Below are positions 1 to 14,100 of a stretch of DNA of 64,000 bases, piece by piece. A model generated the notes under the pieces. The model saw nothing but the letters and a program-made list of their open reading frames with translations. It made no database searches and was not told where the DNA came from. A program made the position numbers and the translations under genes. Origin of the DNA: Solenopsis invicta (Eukaryota > Arthropoda > Insecta > Hymenoptera > Formicidae); NCBI RefSeq assembly GCF_016802725.1, contig NC_052664.1, positions 9,202,016 through 9,266,015 of the forward strand, read 5' to 3'. How positions within the stretch are numbered: the first letter of the stretch is position 1; every line of letters starts with the position of its first letter.

Positions 1-120
1 AATAAAAAAAGTCTTATCCTCGGAGATCAAATCTGGGACCCCAATCGTACCAGTCGACGTCCTAACGCCCCACGCTACGCCACTGACTTGACAATCATTC
101 TTCTCTGTAATGATACTATA

Positions 121-1148
121 CAGGATGTCAGAAAATATTCACTTATTCTCTTGTGAGTTGAAGAAAGAAACAGAAATGACTTATCCGTCTCACCTAGAGA
201 CCCTAGTTGCGATCTACTAGATGCTTCAAAGCTTCAGACACTATCGCTACAAATGCTTTCTATAGTATAACAGAGATGCACTAACAGTCACGTGATCGTA
301 ATATTTCACTGATTGGCTAGAGCTTTTGCACGTGATTTAAACCCGCGTAGCCACATAGTGCGACTACTGTCAACATTGACTCTCGTGAAAAAGATTAGTA
401 AGTCATCCTCTAATGTTTTTTTGTATATTTATATAAAACACTTTGCATTGAGTTTCTATCAGCAAGGACACTTTAAACAAAAATTCAGAATATTTCATTC
501 AATTCAAGAATACAAATTTTAAAAAATAATCAATATAGAGCTGTCATCATGATCATTACTAGAATTTAAAATAATAAAGAAACAACTGTTTATTCAGTAC
601 TGAGGTTGTAGTAGAAACCCTGAAAATATTTGTATCTGTATCTCAAAAATAGAATCAACTGTGTGTGTTTAATATTGTTAACAAAATTTTATATTATGAT
701 TTTTGTACAAAGTTTTAAATTTTAATATATAAATAATAAAGTATAGAAACAATATGTAATAAAAAAATATTTATTTATTTCTTTTTCACATTTCTATATT
801 AGTATTAAACTTATTGTTAGGTAACTACACGAGTTTAAATCACGTGCAAAAAAACTCTAACGAATCAGTGAAATATTACAATCAAGTAACTGTTGGCGCA
901 TCTTTGTTTACTATAGTGTCTCTAGTCTCACCGCACCGTCTGCTGCGGCTGTCTCTGACTTGGCGACCGACGGGCGGCCCCTGCGTGCGGTGGGTAGGGA
1001 AAGTTCGTGCTCGTTTATTGACTTTATTAATTTTTATCTTTGTAACTATTATGAATTTGGAAAAATGGTAAAGAAAAAAACTTTTTTTCTCAGTTTGACT
1101 TGCTCTATTAACCCACGAGAGCATAAGTAAATATTTTCTAACACCCTG
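121..1148. mobile_element. TIR element of about 1.0 kb (TA target), non-autonomous
   Basis: Terminal inverted repeats of about 40 bp start CAGGATGTCAGAAAATATTC on the left. The complement of the right end reads CAGGGTGTTAGAAAATATTT. A TA dinucleotide flanks each end (119-120 and 1149-1150), as expected of Tc1/mariner-type insertion. The right half contains a GC-rich block (about 900-1010) found again at 27480-27719. No transposase reading frame is visible inside. The family is unnamed here. The boundaries are read directly; the class is inferred from the TA duplication and the CAGGGTGT-like ends. Confidence 0.6.
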
Positions 1149-1779
1149 TAGATACTGGAAATATTTAATCGTCATTTTTTCGAAAATGCCTAATGCAACA
1201 AACAGCTTTACTGTAATAAATGTGTGAATGAATACTACACACCCATAAAATTTTATTAAAATTTGTGATATACTTGTCAAGAGCTACTCTTGTAAGCAAT
1301 TAATATCCAGTCTCCACGCCTCTCTATATTCGTATGAATGTATAGTCTGTCATCAAAAGATTAGAACACTTTTTTCGATAATTTTCGGAATACATTTCTT
1401 CGTTTCACATTGTATAATTTATAATTTACGTCTATATTATTTTGACAACTATCCTAACCGCTCTTTATATGCATCCAGAGATGATGATTTGCATTATCAA
1501 AATTTTTCTGCGTTCCGAAAAAAAGTATTGCAACTTATTGCAACCTTTTATTGACTGACTATACTATACATCATATTTATTAAAGAAAGCCTTCTTTCAT
1601 TTGTTTTATTACTTTTTTCTTAAAAAATCTAAAAAACTGCGATTTTTAATTTTTTCAAAAACTACTATTTTCCTTTAAGATCAAAAGTATTATAGAGTTA
1701 GTATAATTGTGTAAGATTTTAAGAGCGTAGAATAGTGTCCTAGTCTATAAATAATTTGATATGAAGAAGTTTGTCCATT

Positions 1780-2400
1780 TTCGACTATCCAGTCATCAAT
1801 CGTATATAATTTTGTAGATAATAATGGTAGCATTACAGAAAATATAGATTTAGATCCTCAAATCCCTGCCCAAAGTAATTCTGACCTCCTAATGATGTCA
1901 TTTTATTTGTTCGACGCTTCATCATCAGAGCTGATCAATATGGCAAATATTAGATTCTGGAATTAAGAATGGGATGTTCGATTTAAAAACATCGATGTGA
2001 CCTTGGCGGCGCCATTCAAGGTCAACCAATGGTACCTTCTTGTGTTCCCCTTCAAATTCTACAACTTTTGTTAGAAACATTTTTCCACATTTTCTTTTAT
2101 ACTTTACGAGATATTTTGATGCAAAAGTTAAAATGGAACATGCATATGTAATATTTCTCAAAGCTCGAATATAGTAGATATGTTAATAAAACACGATACC
2201 AAATCTACATTATAGCAGAACGTAATATTTGTCGTATTAAACAGCTCTGATGATGAGCCGTCGAATAAATAAAATGACACCTTTAGAAGGTCAGAACTAC
2301 TTTCAGCGGAAATTTAAGGATCTAAATCTATATTTTCTGTAAACCTACAATTATTATCTACAAAATTATACATGAGTGATGACTGGACGTGAATAGCCCA
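1780..2400. repeat. Palindromic (foldback) repeat
   Basis: The left arm (about 1780-1935) and right arm (about 2238-2400) are imperfect inverse complements. Both contain the TAGATAATAAT and ACAGAAAATATAGATTTAGATCC strings, with an unrelated centre of about 300 bp. No coding potential was found. This looks like a decayed non-autonomous DNA element. The region 1149-1780 and the stretch 2401-2756 hold only AT-rich sequence in which I see no gene. Confidence 0.55.
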
Positions 2401-2756
2401 AAACCATCTATAAAACTAAAATTCTTTCAATAAATAAAAAATTACAAATTACAAATCGCAAAGAAAAACGAGTTTTGTTAGCGCATCCGCGAAGGTGACC
2501 TGATTTTACCAGGCAGAAATTAAATTTGCATATATCAAATATCGAGTTTTTACTCCGCGGTTTTTGGAATAGAAAGAATGCCACTCAATGCACCGACGCG
2601 AAATCACGCTTATATTTGTATACTTCCATGGGACTTTAATGTACTTCCTCCTAATTAATAAATGCCAAAATTTACGATGCGTGCTTGTTGATGCTTAACA
2701 TATTGTCGCTCACGTATGGGAATCACACAGTCGCATTGATAGAATATTATTTTTAG

Positions 2757-2857
2757 ATCATTACAGTGTACTTACCGATCAAGAGCCTCTCTATCAGTTT
2801 TATGCGGCTGCAGTAGCTCGTGTTGCCTTTGAATCAGATTCTGAAGGTTATGAAGAG
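2757..2857 (+). CDS. Exn: Ephexin-like GEF, first visible exon (pre-DH)
   Basis: The acceptor is TTTTTAG and the donor GAG|GTAAGA. After two leading bases completing a split codon, the frame reads HYSVLTDQEPLYQFYAAA and continues to SEGYEE. The acidic, Tyr-containing linker upstream of the DH domain is typical of ephexins. Because it starts mid-codon, at least one earlier exon must exist outside the recognised sequence. Confidence 0.8.
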
Positions 2858-5134
2858 GTAAGAGATTATCTTACATTTAGGCTGCGTTCGGAGAACACAT
2901 TATTTATATTAATGCTATTCTGTTTTTCTATCTTTATCAATCATTAGATTTAAAGTTAAAATAAAATGGCGCTATAGCGCTAATAACACGCTTCGCAAAC
3001 GCAACATTAATTATACTTAAAATTTAAATATAAGCTATTTCCACAAAAAACTTTTCCAAATTATCTTTACTAAACAGTTTCAGGATTGCTTTCAAGAAAA
3101 TGCAATTTAAAAACTAATATTTTTATTAATAATTTTTATTCTAAACGACATATGTTAATACATTCTTTATACAATGGCTACATTTCGATACATGCTACCA
3201 GTATTAAAAACTTATAATTCATGTATACTATAAATTTTTAGTACCAACAGTGGATTTCGAGACAATGTAATGAGAAATTCTTATTGATCCTACTTTCTTT
3301 ATGTTGTATAATATAGAAATTGAACTATTCAAAAATTTCTTTTATTCTACTTTTATTTCCTTTTATTAAAATATTTTTTTAATTTTTTAATTTGTAAAAA
3401 ATTATTTTAAAGATTACGGCCAATTATCTCTTTATTTTATGATTTATAGAATTGAACATGTTACCTAGCTTATAATATTGCTATATAATTTTCCATTTGC
3501 AGGTAGAAGATATGTTGCAGAAAACGGAACCAACCACAGCAGATCTTACCAGAGCAGGACAAAGAATGCTCTGGTGTCATACTCCACAAGTGATACACAG
3601 TGGCCTCTTACGTAAGTTAAATACTATATTTAATTACACAAGTATTTTTAACACTTACTCGCCATCATAATTTGTTGTACCTCTCTCGCTATTGCAGGGT
3701 CACTCGCGTCTCATATAGCACAAAATATTATGAAATATTTCCAAAAAATATTATGAAAAATATTTTAAAAAGGTTTTAACAATACTTTGAAAAGGTTTTA
3801 AAAAATGAAAATAGTAACATTTCTAAAAACATTTTAAAAATTTGTTAAAAATATTTTCAAAAATATTTTTTATACCACTCAAAAAATATTATGAGAAATA
3901 TTTTAAACAATATTTTGAAAAGGTTTCTGCTAATTATTTTCAGAATACTTTTGGAAATATTTTTGATAGGATCTAGCGGATATAGAAATATTTTAAAAAT
4001 ACTTTTTATATATTTTAAAAATGTTCTACTTTTTATACAAAATATTTTTAAAATATTTTGTGCTGTGTAGGGTGGAGTTTTACGTTTTAATTAAAGAGTA
4101 TACCATAATGAGATAGTTTTCAACCGTAATTTTAACCTTCTACAAGTAAGCAATTAAAAAATTAAATGGCAATAATAGTTGATAAAACTATGTAATTTTG
4201 AAATATGTATATAAAAAAATTACGACAAGGGTAATTTTTTTTAAAAATCATAACTTTCTTAAAAATTATCATAGAGAATTGATTTAAAAAAGGAATTAAA
4301 GTTAAAGGATCATATTTTTGTAAAAAAATGTTTCATTAGTTTGGATTCATAATTTAATGTTAATTTTGCAACTTTAGCACGTCCACCCGCCAAACTGAAG
4401 TCAGTTGTGCACTGTAAATTTTTGACACCGGCAAAGCTATTGAAATAACGAGTAACAAGCGCCATTGCGGCGCCATATTCTCCTATCAACAAAGTTTTTT
4501 TCTAGGTGGGACACAGGCGCGTGTAGCACATACTGTACTAGAAACCCTCTCTTATTAGAGGGTCTCTATACTGTACCGGTGTACGCGACGCGGAAAATAC
4601 TCGGACGCGAATAATTCCACGATGGCCAATAAGGGTTAATAACAATTAAATAATATGAGAAATAATTCGCATATTACAAACCAATTAATAATATTAGATC
4701 AATAAGAGTAAGATAAATATAAGTTCTTTTACAAAATTTTACAAATTTTAGAAATAGGCAAAAATCTTCACTAATTAATGAGATTGAGGAATAAAGATTA
4801 AAATTCGGTAAATATGCCGACGAGGGGAGGCAGCTCCAATGACCTTGACCTTGACATATGTTGTCAAGATCATGTTCCTAACCTCCAACAAGTTTAGTCG
4901 TCGCTCGCCCTTTGATAAAAAGTTACAATTATAAAAAGTTTGTGAAAATTACAATGAATTTTCGACTTTCCACGCGGGACGAGGGTCTATATTATTGTAA
5001 CTATTGTTTCATATGGATACAGAAAATGCGTGGGCGGAGGAGGGGCTCCGCGTTTTCTGTACTACATGTGAAAATTTGTGTGCGTGTGCGTTGCGTGTGT
5101 GTGCGTGTGCGCGTGCGTGCGTGCGTGCGTGCGC

Positions 5135-5184
<50 letters not shown>

Positions 5185-8100
5185 CATATTTATCCATTTA
5201 TATGCTTTATAGCTTTCTCAATCCCATGCGTGATATGATAAATTTACCACGTAGCGATATTAGATTTGAAATTATTGCCAAATTGTAATTAAAATGGGAT
5301 TAGGTTGGGTTAAGAAAAATACACACACACACACACACACACATTTTCACGTGTGGTACAGAAAACGCGTGGGCGGGGAACGGAGCCCCTGTTCTCTGTA
5401 CACATATTTTTATGTGTATATGTAAGTATATGTGTAGTTATTATTTTTAATTTTCACAAACTTTTTATAATTATAACTTTTTAATGAAGGACGACAGCTG
5501 AAATTTATTGGAGGTTACTCAGGGCCATGGCCCTGACAACATAAACCAAGATCAAGGTTATCAGGTCTGCCTCCCCCCATCGGCATATTTACCTAAAATT
5601 CTATAAATATTTAGGTAATTTATGCATATTAAGAGATATCGCGCCGATGACCTTAGAGTGGACCTCACTTTGCATAGAAAATCGCACTTATATAGAACAG
5701 AACAATTGTAGACCTCATTTCACTTTGTAAGTAAGGGGGGGGGGGTGGACCTCGCTATGTGTAGGAAGTTGTAAACTCGTGTGAATTAGTACACTGCTCA
5801 TCATATATAAGGTGTCATATAATGAAAATAATAAAATTTTGAATATGAGCTTTATGTTAGTATATCTCGAAAGCTATACAAGACCGCTGATTAATAAAAA
5901 AAAGTTAATCAATACCCTTGCATCTAAAACATATCAAGATTAAGGTTATCGGCACATTGTCCTTTGTGCATAATTGTCAACATTTATATGGAAACTGTAT
6001 GGAAACGTACATTTGTTTTACTATTATTGACCTAGCATTAATTATTATTATTAATTTGTTGGTTACAAAAAATTAACAAAATATTCAATATTAGAAAAAT
6101 TAACACCAGAAGAGAAGAAGATTCAAGAAGCGAAGTTTGAAATCTTGACTTCCGAAGCATCATATTTAAATTCTCTTCGAGTCCTAGAGAACGAGTTCCT
6201 CAATAATCATATACTAATGAATGAGATATTAACCCCAATTGAGAGAAAGAAATTGTTCGGTGGAGTTCCGAGCGTATTGTCGGCATCGAAAACGTTCCTA
6301 GCTGAATTGGAAGCCGTGTGGAGAGAAGATCCGATGTTACCTGGCTTATCGGAAGTCTTGCTGAAGCACGCCGAAAAATGTCAGGCCATATACGTGGCAT
6401 ATTGCTCGAATCAAGTTAGCATTGACACAACCCTGAAAGAACTCAGGTAAAATGATTAGCGATGTCATAAAATCGCTTTTTATATTTGTGTTCTACAAGA
6501 TTTAGATAATATATATTTTTTCATTTCAAAACAATGATAAATAAATACTAGAGGTGTGTGAATAGTTCGAATTCGAATAGTTCGAAAATTTTAAATCATT
6601 GATAGTTCGATTTCAAATCGATCACCTATTTTAACTTTATTTACATCTCTTGCGCGATCAATTTTGTATCAACGCATACTAACTCTCATGCATAATCATT
6701 TATCGATTTCCAAAACTTTTCTAAATTTTATAAATAATTCAAAAATTTATGTACGCAATAGACAATCGTTTTCATAAATGTTTCAATATTTTATAGGTTT
6801 GATATAGAATTTAGAACAAAACTTAAAATTGCTTCATTATATTCTTTTAATAAAGTGCACTAAAATATTAAGATAAATGTACCAATTTGTGGTCACCAAA
6901 GATTTGGTTTTCAAGTTAATAGTAAAAATGTCATTATAAAAAGTGGGCCAGTAAAACCACTTAATTTATGTCTAAATAATAGAACCTTTTCAAAACAATA
7001 TTTTCTTATATTTTTTGACGCGCTGAATTATTTGCAAACGCGTTAATTTCAAAATGTATTGATGAGAAAGTATTGCATATCGCATTCAATGTAGCAATTT
7101 TTCGTCGAAATCTGAACAAAAACTCGAGAATACATTACACTCTTACCTTTTCACCTTTTCTTTATCTTTATCATTTTCTTATTCTATCCCTCTATTTGCG
7201 CGCACGTGTGTGTATGGTACACGCATGAATGTACAAAGTGTTCCGAAAGTGCCTGTTAATATTTCGGAAACTAAGCATTTTATAAAAAATTTTTCAGACA
7301 AAAGTTGTAGGGTTTAAAAAAATCTATTTACTAATCTTATTATATACTAATAGATATTGATCTTATCCAAAGAAGAAAAAAAAATTTTTTAATTAAAATC
7401 TTTTTTGTTATTTCTTAGAATATGGCATCCAGAATTGTCAAGTTGTGACAATATTTGCTTGATATAAAAGCTCTACAGTCTATACTTACAAAATTAGAGT
7501 CTCCAGACTGTAGAAACATTACACGAAGAAACAACATTGAGCTTTTAGAATTAAACTTACAATTACACACCTATATGAAAACTGTATACAAAAATTTATT
7601 AATATATGTATGCATACGATATTGATGTGGTAATATTTAATGAATTACTATTTCATAAACCGTACGTACGTATTATAAATCGTATGTGTGTAAATTATTG
7701 TTTAATCAATAAAACTCACAGTCAATAAGATTTCAACATTTTTTTAATAGTTGTAAAAGAGTCATTGCACGTCATTCCAACTAGTTTACAATTAGTCGCT
7801 TCACATTTTTTTTAAATGGATACTGTAATTACTTATTTATCTATGTTTTGAGAGTTTAAAACAAATTTTTAAAAAATTTTTAACCTTACATTTTACTGTG
7901 GCGGCCATTTTAAGTCGGCGGCATTCGACTTTTTAATTTTCAAGTCTTTATTTTAATTACTATAATTCTTATTCTATTTGTCCGATTTGAATGAATCAAA
8001 AGCCGTTTTCTTCTACTTAAAATGCTCATTTCTTTAGGTCATTGCAACTTTCTCCCTAAAGTTAATAGTTTTTATGTTATTTCATGATATATTATTTTGC

Positions 8101-11100
8101 ATTCTTTTCGAGATACAATATTTTTTTCATGTTTAAGCCAAAATTTTATCACGTAGAGAACAAAAAATCTTAATTGTTTTTATATGAATGGTGAGGTATC
8201 AGATAAGTACAAAAATAACAACTTTGAAGTGTTTTATGCCTTGTTTTTTCTACAGGTTTTCAAAAATGAGAAAATTGTAAAAGAGTTTAATATTTGGTTA
8301 GTTATAACTAAAATAGGGGACCTAGAAAAATCTGAAATCTGCACCTTCGTAAGACCGTTTTATATGTTCTACATCAGTGTTCAAAGTTAGTTGCTCATTT
8401 CGAGCCGATTCTCGAAGCGATGCCCACTACCCCCCCACTACCGCCCGCCGCTCGAGCCGGCAATCACGGCGCTCTGCATCAGGAGCGTCCCTGAGTGATA
8501 AATACGCTGGTAGCGTACCATAGTTCAAACTTGATAATATTGTGTATTTCAGTACATAGAACATGAATATGAATATAAAATCGACGCTCTTAGGTAAAAA
8601 GTTATAAAGCGTTAAAGATTGACACGTGTGAAGTTAGGAAATCTTTCACACAGATGACATAAAAAGACATGCGAACGTGTATGTTTGCATTTGTTCTTTG
8701 TATACCTATATTTTTTTTAAATAAATGAAAGTCTTAATAACAGCTTTTATACAGTCTTTCAACTTGAAACATAAATTTCGGGATATACCCGAACTAGTTA
8801 CGAATTACCCCGGGCTTGGAGCTATTCGTAATTTTTGGCATTAATCGACATTTTTATATGTGCTTCAAAGCAAGTACACTTCCATGTTCTATCTATACCG
8901 GCATTGTGAAGGGGAAGATTCAACCTATCAAACCGTTCCATGTTTCTTTTTTTTTTTTTTTTTTTAATGAATATAGGACTCAGGAGACACAAAAGAAAAA
9001 AAGGTCTAACGAATAGCCTCGGTCTCTTCTATATATATAGTGTCCCAAAATAATCACTTATGCTCTCGTGAGTTGATAGAGCAAATCATACTGAGAAGAA
9101 AAGTCCTGAGCCCAGCCCTGGTATATGGAATGCCCATCTTTCCAGTGCCGCAGTATCTCTTGCTTGTTTAACGCTCTTCTCGCTTCCACCATCTTTTCGG
9201 TGACCAGCATGTCCTCACGGATAAGCCCCTCCTTCCATTCATACATGTCCAACAGAGAACCCGCCATGTAGACCCATGGAGCCGATTCTACCAGTACATA
9301 CGCCGCCTTCCAAGATACAGTGCAATATGCACGAACCACCCTGATGGCCATTTTGCGTTGTTCCCTGTAAAGGAGACTTATGACTTATGTTACGCTTATT
9401 GGCCACCAGAAAGCCATGCCACACCAGTGCTCCGTATAGTGCTATGGATCGCACCACACCCATAAAAAAGTGACAAACCTCTATCGCATGAGCCTTCCAG
9501 ATTTGGCATTATGCGATCAAAACTGCTTACTGCGACACTCAGCCTAGCAGCCACCCTTTTAAAATGAGGCCGAAAGCTCCATTTTGAGTCTAGGATCAGT
9601 CCCAGATATTTCATTTGGGACTTCACCTCTATCCGAACCATGAATCGCTATATGGAACTATCTAGGTCCCCTTTCTCTGGATTCCCCTCCCCCAAGCCAT
9701 AGCGCCTCCGTTTTGTTAAGAACCACACTTAAGCCCAGGAGACAAATTCTTCTAAGGACGAAAGCCAGCCCCGTGGCAGCGGTACGCCTGACTTCCCTCC
9801 AGCCGTCGCCAGAGATGACCACCAAAGTGTCGTTGGCGTAATACACCAACAACACCCCAGCGGGAAAGGGCTGTCTCAGGACTAGGTCGTATCCTACGTT
9901 CCACAGGAGTGGTCCTAGAACCGACCCTTGCGGACCCTCCTCCCCCTACTGACTTTCCTGCGCATAATTGTCTCAATCATCTCTGTCTCTACATGTTATC
10001 ACACGCTTCCCGAGGTATGCCCCAATCACCTTCCTTGAGGTACTATGAAATGCCCTTCTTCCGAAGCCCTTCCCTGATTCTTCCCCAGGGTATTGAAGGC
10101 ATTGGATATATCCGAACTCACAGCCAACACAACCCTGCCTCGCGAGACCGCTCTCTCAACCAGAAACCTCAGTCGCCGGATCGCTCGAACGGTTGACCTC
10201 CCCGGCCAAAAACCAAACTGGCAAAATTCCATATCGGGGCCCACTGAGGACATGTGCTTCATAAGGCGGCTAGCAACAACCCTCGTAAACAGTTTTTCCG
10301 TCTCATCTAACAGGTAAATAAGCCGGTAAGCCAAGGTCTTCTCCGCGGGCCTATCCTCCTTGGGAATCAATACGAGATTGGCCTCTTTCCAGGGAGCAGG
10401 GAACCGCCCCATCTGAAGACAACGGTCAAAGGACAGACGTCTCAGGCGATTCTCCAAAACGCTCAAAGCCATCGCCCAGACCCTCCCAAGGATTCTGTCC
10501 GGTCCTTATCTCTAGGGACAGTGTTCTTCCTCTTCATTCTTTTCACTGTCTTGGCCAGCTCCTCGTCGGAGACCTCAAGATATATGGTCCATCCCACTCT
10601 TGTTTTCACCAAGGTTGGGTTCTCTCAAGAGTGACCCATCTTCTCTGCATCCTCCGGAAAGAGAGCAGTGACGATTTCTCTGAGAAACCCCGGTTCCAAA
10701 ATCTCTGCTGTGGACGGAATCCGATAGCGCATGGTGCGATAGCCCACCAACCATCTTGACTTATCTAACCCAACCAACGAAAAAACTCTAGGCAGCGGCC
10801 GCTGTGAGTGGTGTGCCATCGGTCCCGTGTGCTATCGGGATCCGCTTCTCTGCTGTTGAGGGCGCCCCCGGCCAAAGCTTATTTCTGACTATATAGTACG
10901 GATGCCCTCAAGGATCCCTGTCCAGTGTTCCCAAAAGCTCACTCCAGACCTGAGCTTTTGCCTTAACAATGGCTGTCTGAAGTGTCATTTTCCTACTCCA
11001 ATGCGCGGAGCCCCTGCACGTGATGCGAATATTACAATTTCTGATTTAAAAGAACAACGATTACAGCAAATTCTCAAATTAATGTCCCTGTATAATCTAA

Positions 11101-14100
11101 CAATATGCTAGATGATCAGAGAAAATTAAAATTATATTCCTACAAATTTCATTATATATTGCTCTAATTTTGTTTGTTATTCGTTGACGCAAATCATCAA
11201 GATTTTGAGGTTTCATATTATAAATTCTACCTTAAAATATTCCCACAAAAAATAGTCGAGTGGATTTAGTCGAGTGGATTAGATCGGGTAATTGTGCTGG
11301 CCATTCAATGTAACCTTTTCTTCCTATCCACCTATTTGAGAAAACTTTATTCAAATATTGGTGTACGAGTATTTGCAAATTGTAGTGAGGTGACGCCCCA
11401 ACTTACTGATACCAAATATTATTATAGTTTTGACAAGCAATGTTCCATATTACCGATACTACACTCGTCAACAAAAATAGGGGACACTTTCCAGACACCA
11501 AAAATTAAGCTATTTTCAAATGGCTGTAGCTCAGCGAAAAATCATCGCAGATAAAAAATGAAAAAAACATCTTGAAGCTTGAACTTTCAACTTTAACGCT
11601 GAATTGACAGATTTTTAAAATGCGTGCGTGCGTGCGTGCATGTGTATCTGGATGGGGGTGCGTGTGCGGGTGCGTGTGCGTGTGTCACAGAGATAAGGAC
11701 CTTGCAGTTTGTCACTTCTGCAGTATTTAATGACTCTAAACCCTCCCTGCTGTGTGTGTGTTTGTGTGTGAGTGAGTGTAGGATAAACACTTGCAATTAG
11801 TAATGTGTAACTTGCATCCAAAATATTAAATACTGCAGAAGTGACGAACACACATATACACACACACGCGCGTGCGCGCGCACATACACACACATGCACA
11901 CACACAATGTGCAAAAATCCGACCAGCAACCTCCACATAGTGCACTTTGGGTAATACTAATGTCAGTGGTAAGCGTAAGTTTTCAAAAAAATGTAAAAAA
12001 TGTGTTTCTTCGAAGTCTTGTAACTCGGTCAAAAAAAATTGTAGGAAAATTTTTAAAAAAGCATTTTGTAGAGAAAATATCATACTTTATGGCATTTGCA
12101 TTGTATTTCTCAAGAAAAAAATTTTTTATTGAGCTACAAGCTGTCAAAAATACATAATTTTAAGGAAAAAACAGTGTATCTTTTTTGAGACATAACACTG
12201 AGAAATTGAGAAAATTTTTGAAAACCATTAATAGCATATTAAAGCTGAATCTTCGAGCTTTAAAATGCTTTTTTTCATTTTTTGTCTACGATAATTTGGG
12301 TTTATTAAAGGATAAGATAGGAAGGTAGAGGAAGTAAAGATAGGTGGTACAAATAATTAGAAGAATAATAGTAAAAATAATTATTATTAGTCAAAGTAAG
12401 GGTATTATTTGAAGTATTAAAGAATATTTAAGTAATTAAACTATTTTAAATTGATATTTTAAGGTTATAAAAGATTAACTAATTCTTTATTATGGAGTTG
12501 GGTCATTAAAAATAGATAGTTAATTCTATTATACATTGATTTAAAAAATCAATACTTACATATTCAGTCATTTAATGAGGGGGCAGGGGGTTAGTTATTG
12601 TTAATTATATTTAATAGTCAGTTTGTAAAGTGGGGGAAATTTTTCACAGAGTACGGATATTATTTGTAAAAAATGCAGGTTGGGTTTCAAAGTTGTGTAA
12701 CTCAGTTAAAAAAAATTATGGAGAAGTTTTAAAAAAAGCATTCTGTAGGCAAAATTTTGTAATTTATGAAGATAATTTTTGTTTAAATTATTTGACAAAA
12801 ATTTTTTTGTCGAGCTACAAAGTGTCAAAAATACGAAATTTTAAGAAACGAAACAAGGTATGCTTTTTTACTGCATAAGACAAGGAAGTTAAAAGAATTT
12901 TAAAAATCTGTCAATTCAGCGTTAAAGTTGAAACTTTAAGCTTTAAAATGCTTTATTCATTTCTTATCTGCGATTATTTTTTGCTGAGTTACAGCCATTT
13001 GAAAATAGCCTAATTTTTGGTATCTGGAAAGTGTTTCCTATTTTTTGTTGATGAGTGTATTTCATTTTGAAGCATGGCTAACAATAAAAAAAAATGCTGT
13101 GACTGGCACAATCTTTTTAATCTTGTGTTTTTATTTTATCTAATTTTTTAACAATATAAAAATAATTACAATTAAAATACCCTAGTAGCATTTTCTGGCA
13201 TTTTCTGCAGGACAGAATCTGCGTGCAGTTAATTGCAGTAGAATTGAGTCAGATGTGTAGAAGATTATTTCCAAAAGAGCTATGCTGGCAGATTGCTAGC
13301 AGATTGCTTCAATATTCGTGCACTGTACTTGTATATGAACTGCTTGCAGAAACTTAGTACAGATATTGAGCTATCTTGAAGCAGATTCTTCCCGCAACTG
13401 CAGTCTGTAAGCAGTCTAGCAAAGTTCTTCAGCAGAATAACATAAGATTCTTTTAACAGAAGTAGCGCGCAGATCTTGTGCAAATATTGCACAAATATGA
13501 TCTGCAGATTTCTGTAAGTTTCTTACAACAGAAATAGCGCGCAGATCTTGTACAGATATTGCACGAATATGATCTGCAGATTTCTGCAAGTTTCTTACAA
13601 CAGAAATGACGCGCAGATCTTGTGCAGATATTGTACAGATTCTGCTTAATCAGCAGCAGAAAGATCTGCTGCCACCGCTAGGTGGCTACGCCGCGGAAGA
13701 TCTTCTCGTAAGTGCGGTCACAGGCGTTATATCTAGGCGCCACTGCGGCCGACTTCTCAGTTCATACTCCAGTGAGATTTTTATGAGCTCCATGTTGTAA
13801 CCTCGAGACGAATACTCGCTCTTATTTTTTTTAAACATGACGTTGAACGCTGTTTCACATAAAATTTTATATTTTTACATGTAAATAACAATTTGTATTG
13901 TTATCTAATCTTGTACATACGAGGTGTGTTCAAAAAGTATCGCGAATTTTGAATTTTCGCGGGTTACGTATATTCGAATTTCGATCTTTTTGTGGCGTTA
14001 TGTTGGTACTCATGTCTCTCACTTATGCCGACAAGCTCGGCCATTTTGAATGTTCACTTAATTGTTGACAGCTGCTTTGCTTGCACGTGTTTTGGATCGT

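Noticed and set aside
5004..5288. Open frames rich in Cys/Val or His/Thr across 5009-5288
   Set aside because: They are translations of the GT/CA microsatellite in a foldback element, not genes.
11615..12157. Several overlapping short frames on both strands
   Set aside because: They lie in microsatellite and foldback sequence and show no domain or codon-like pattern.
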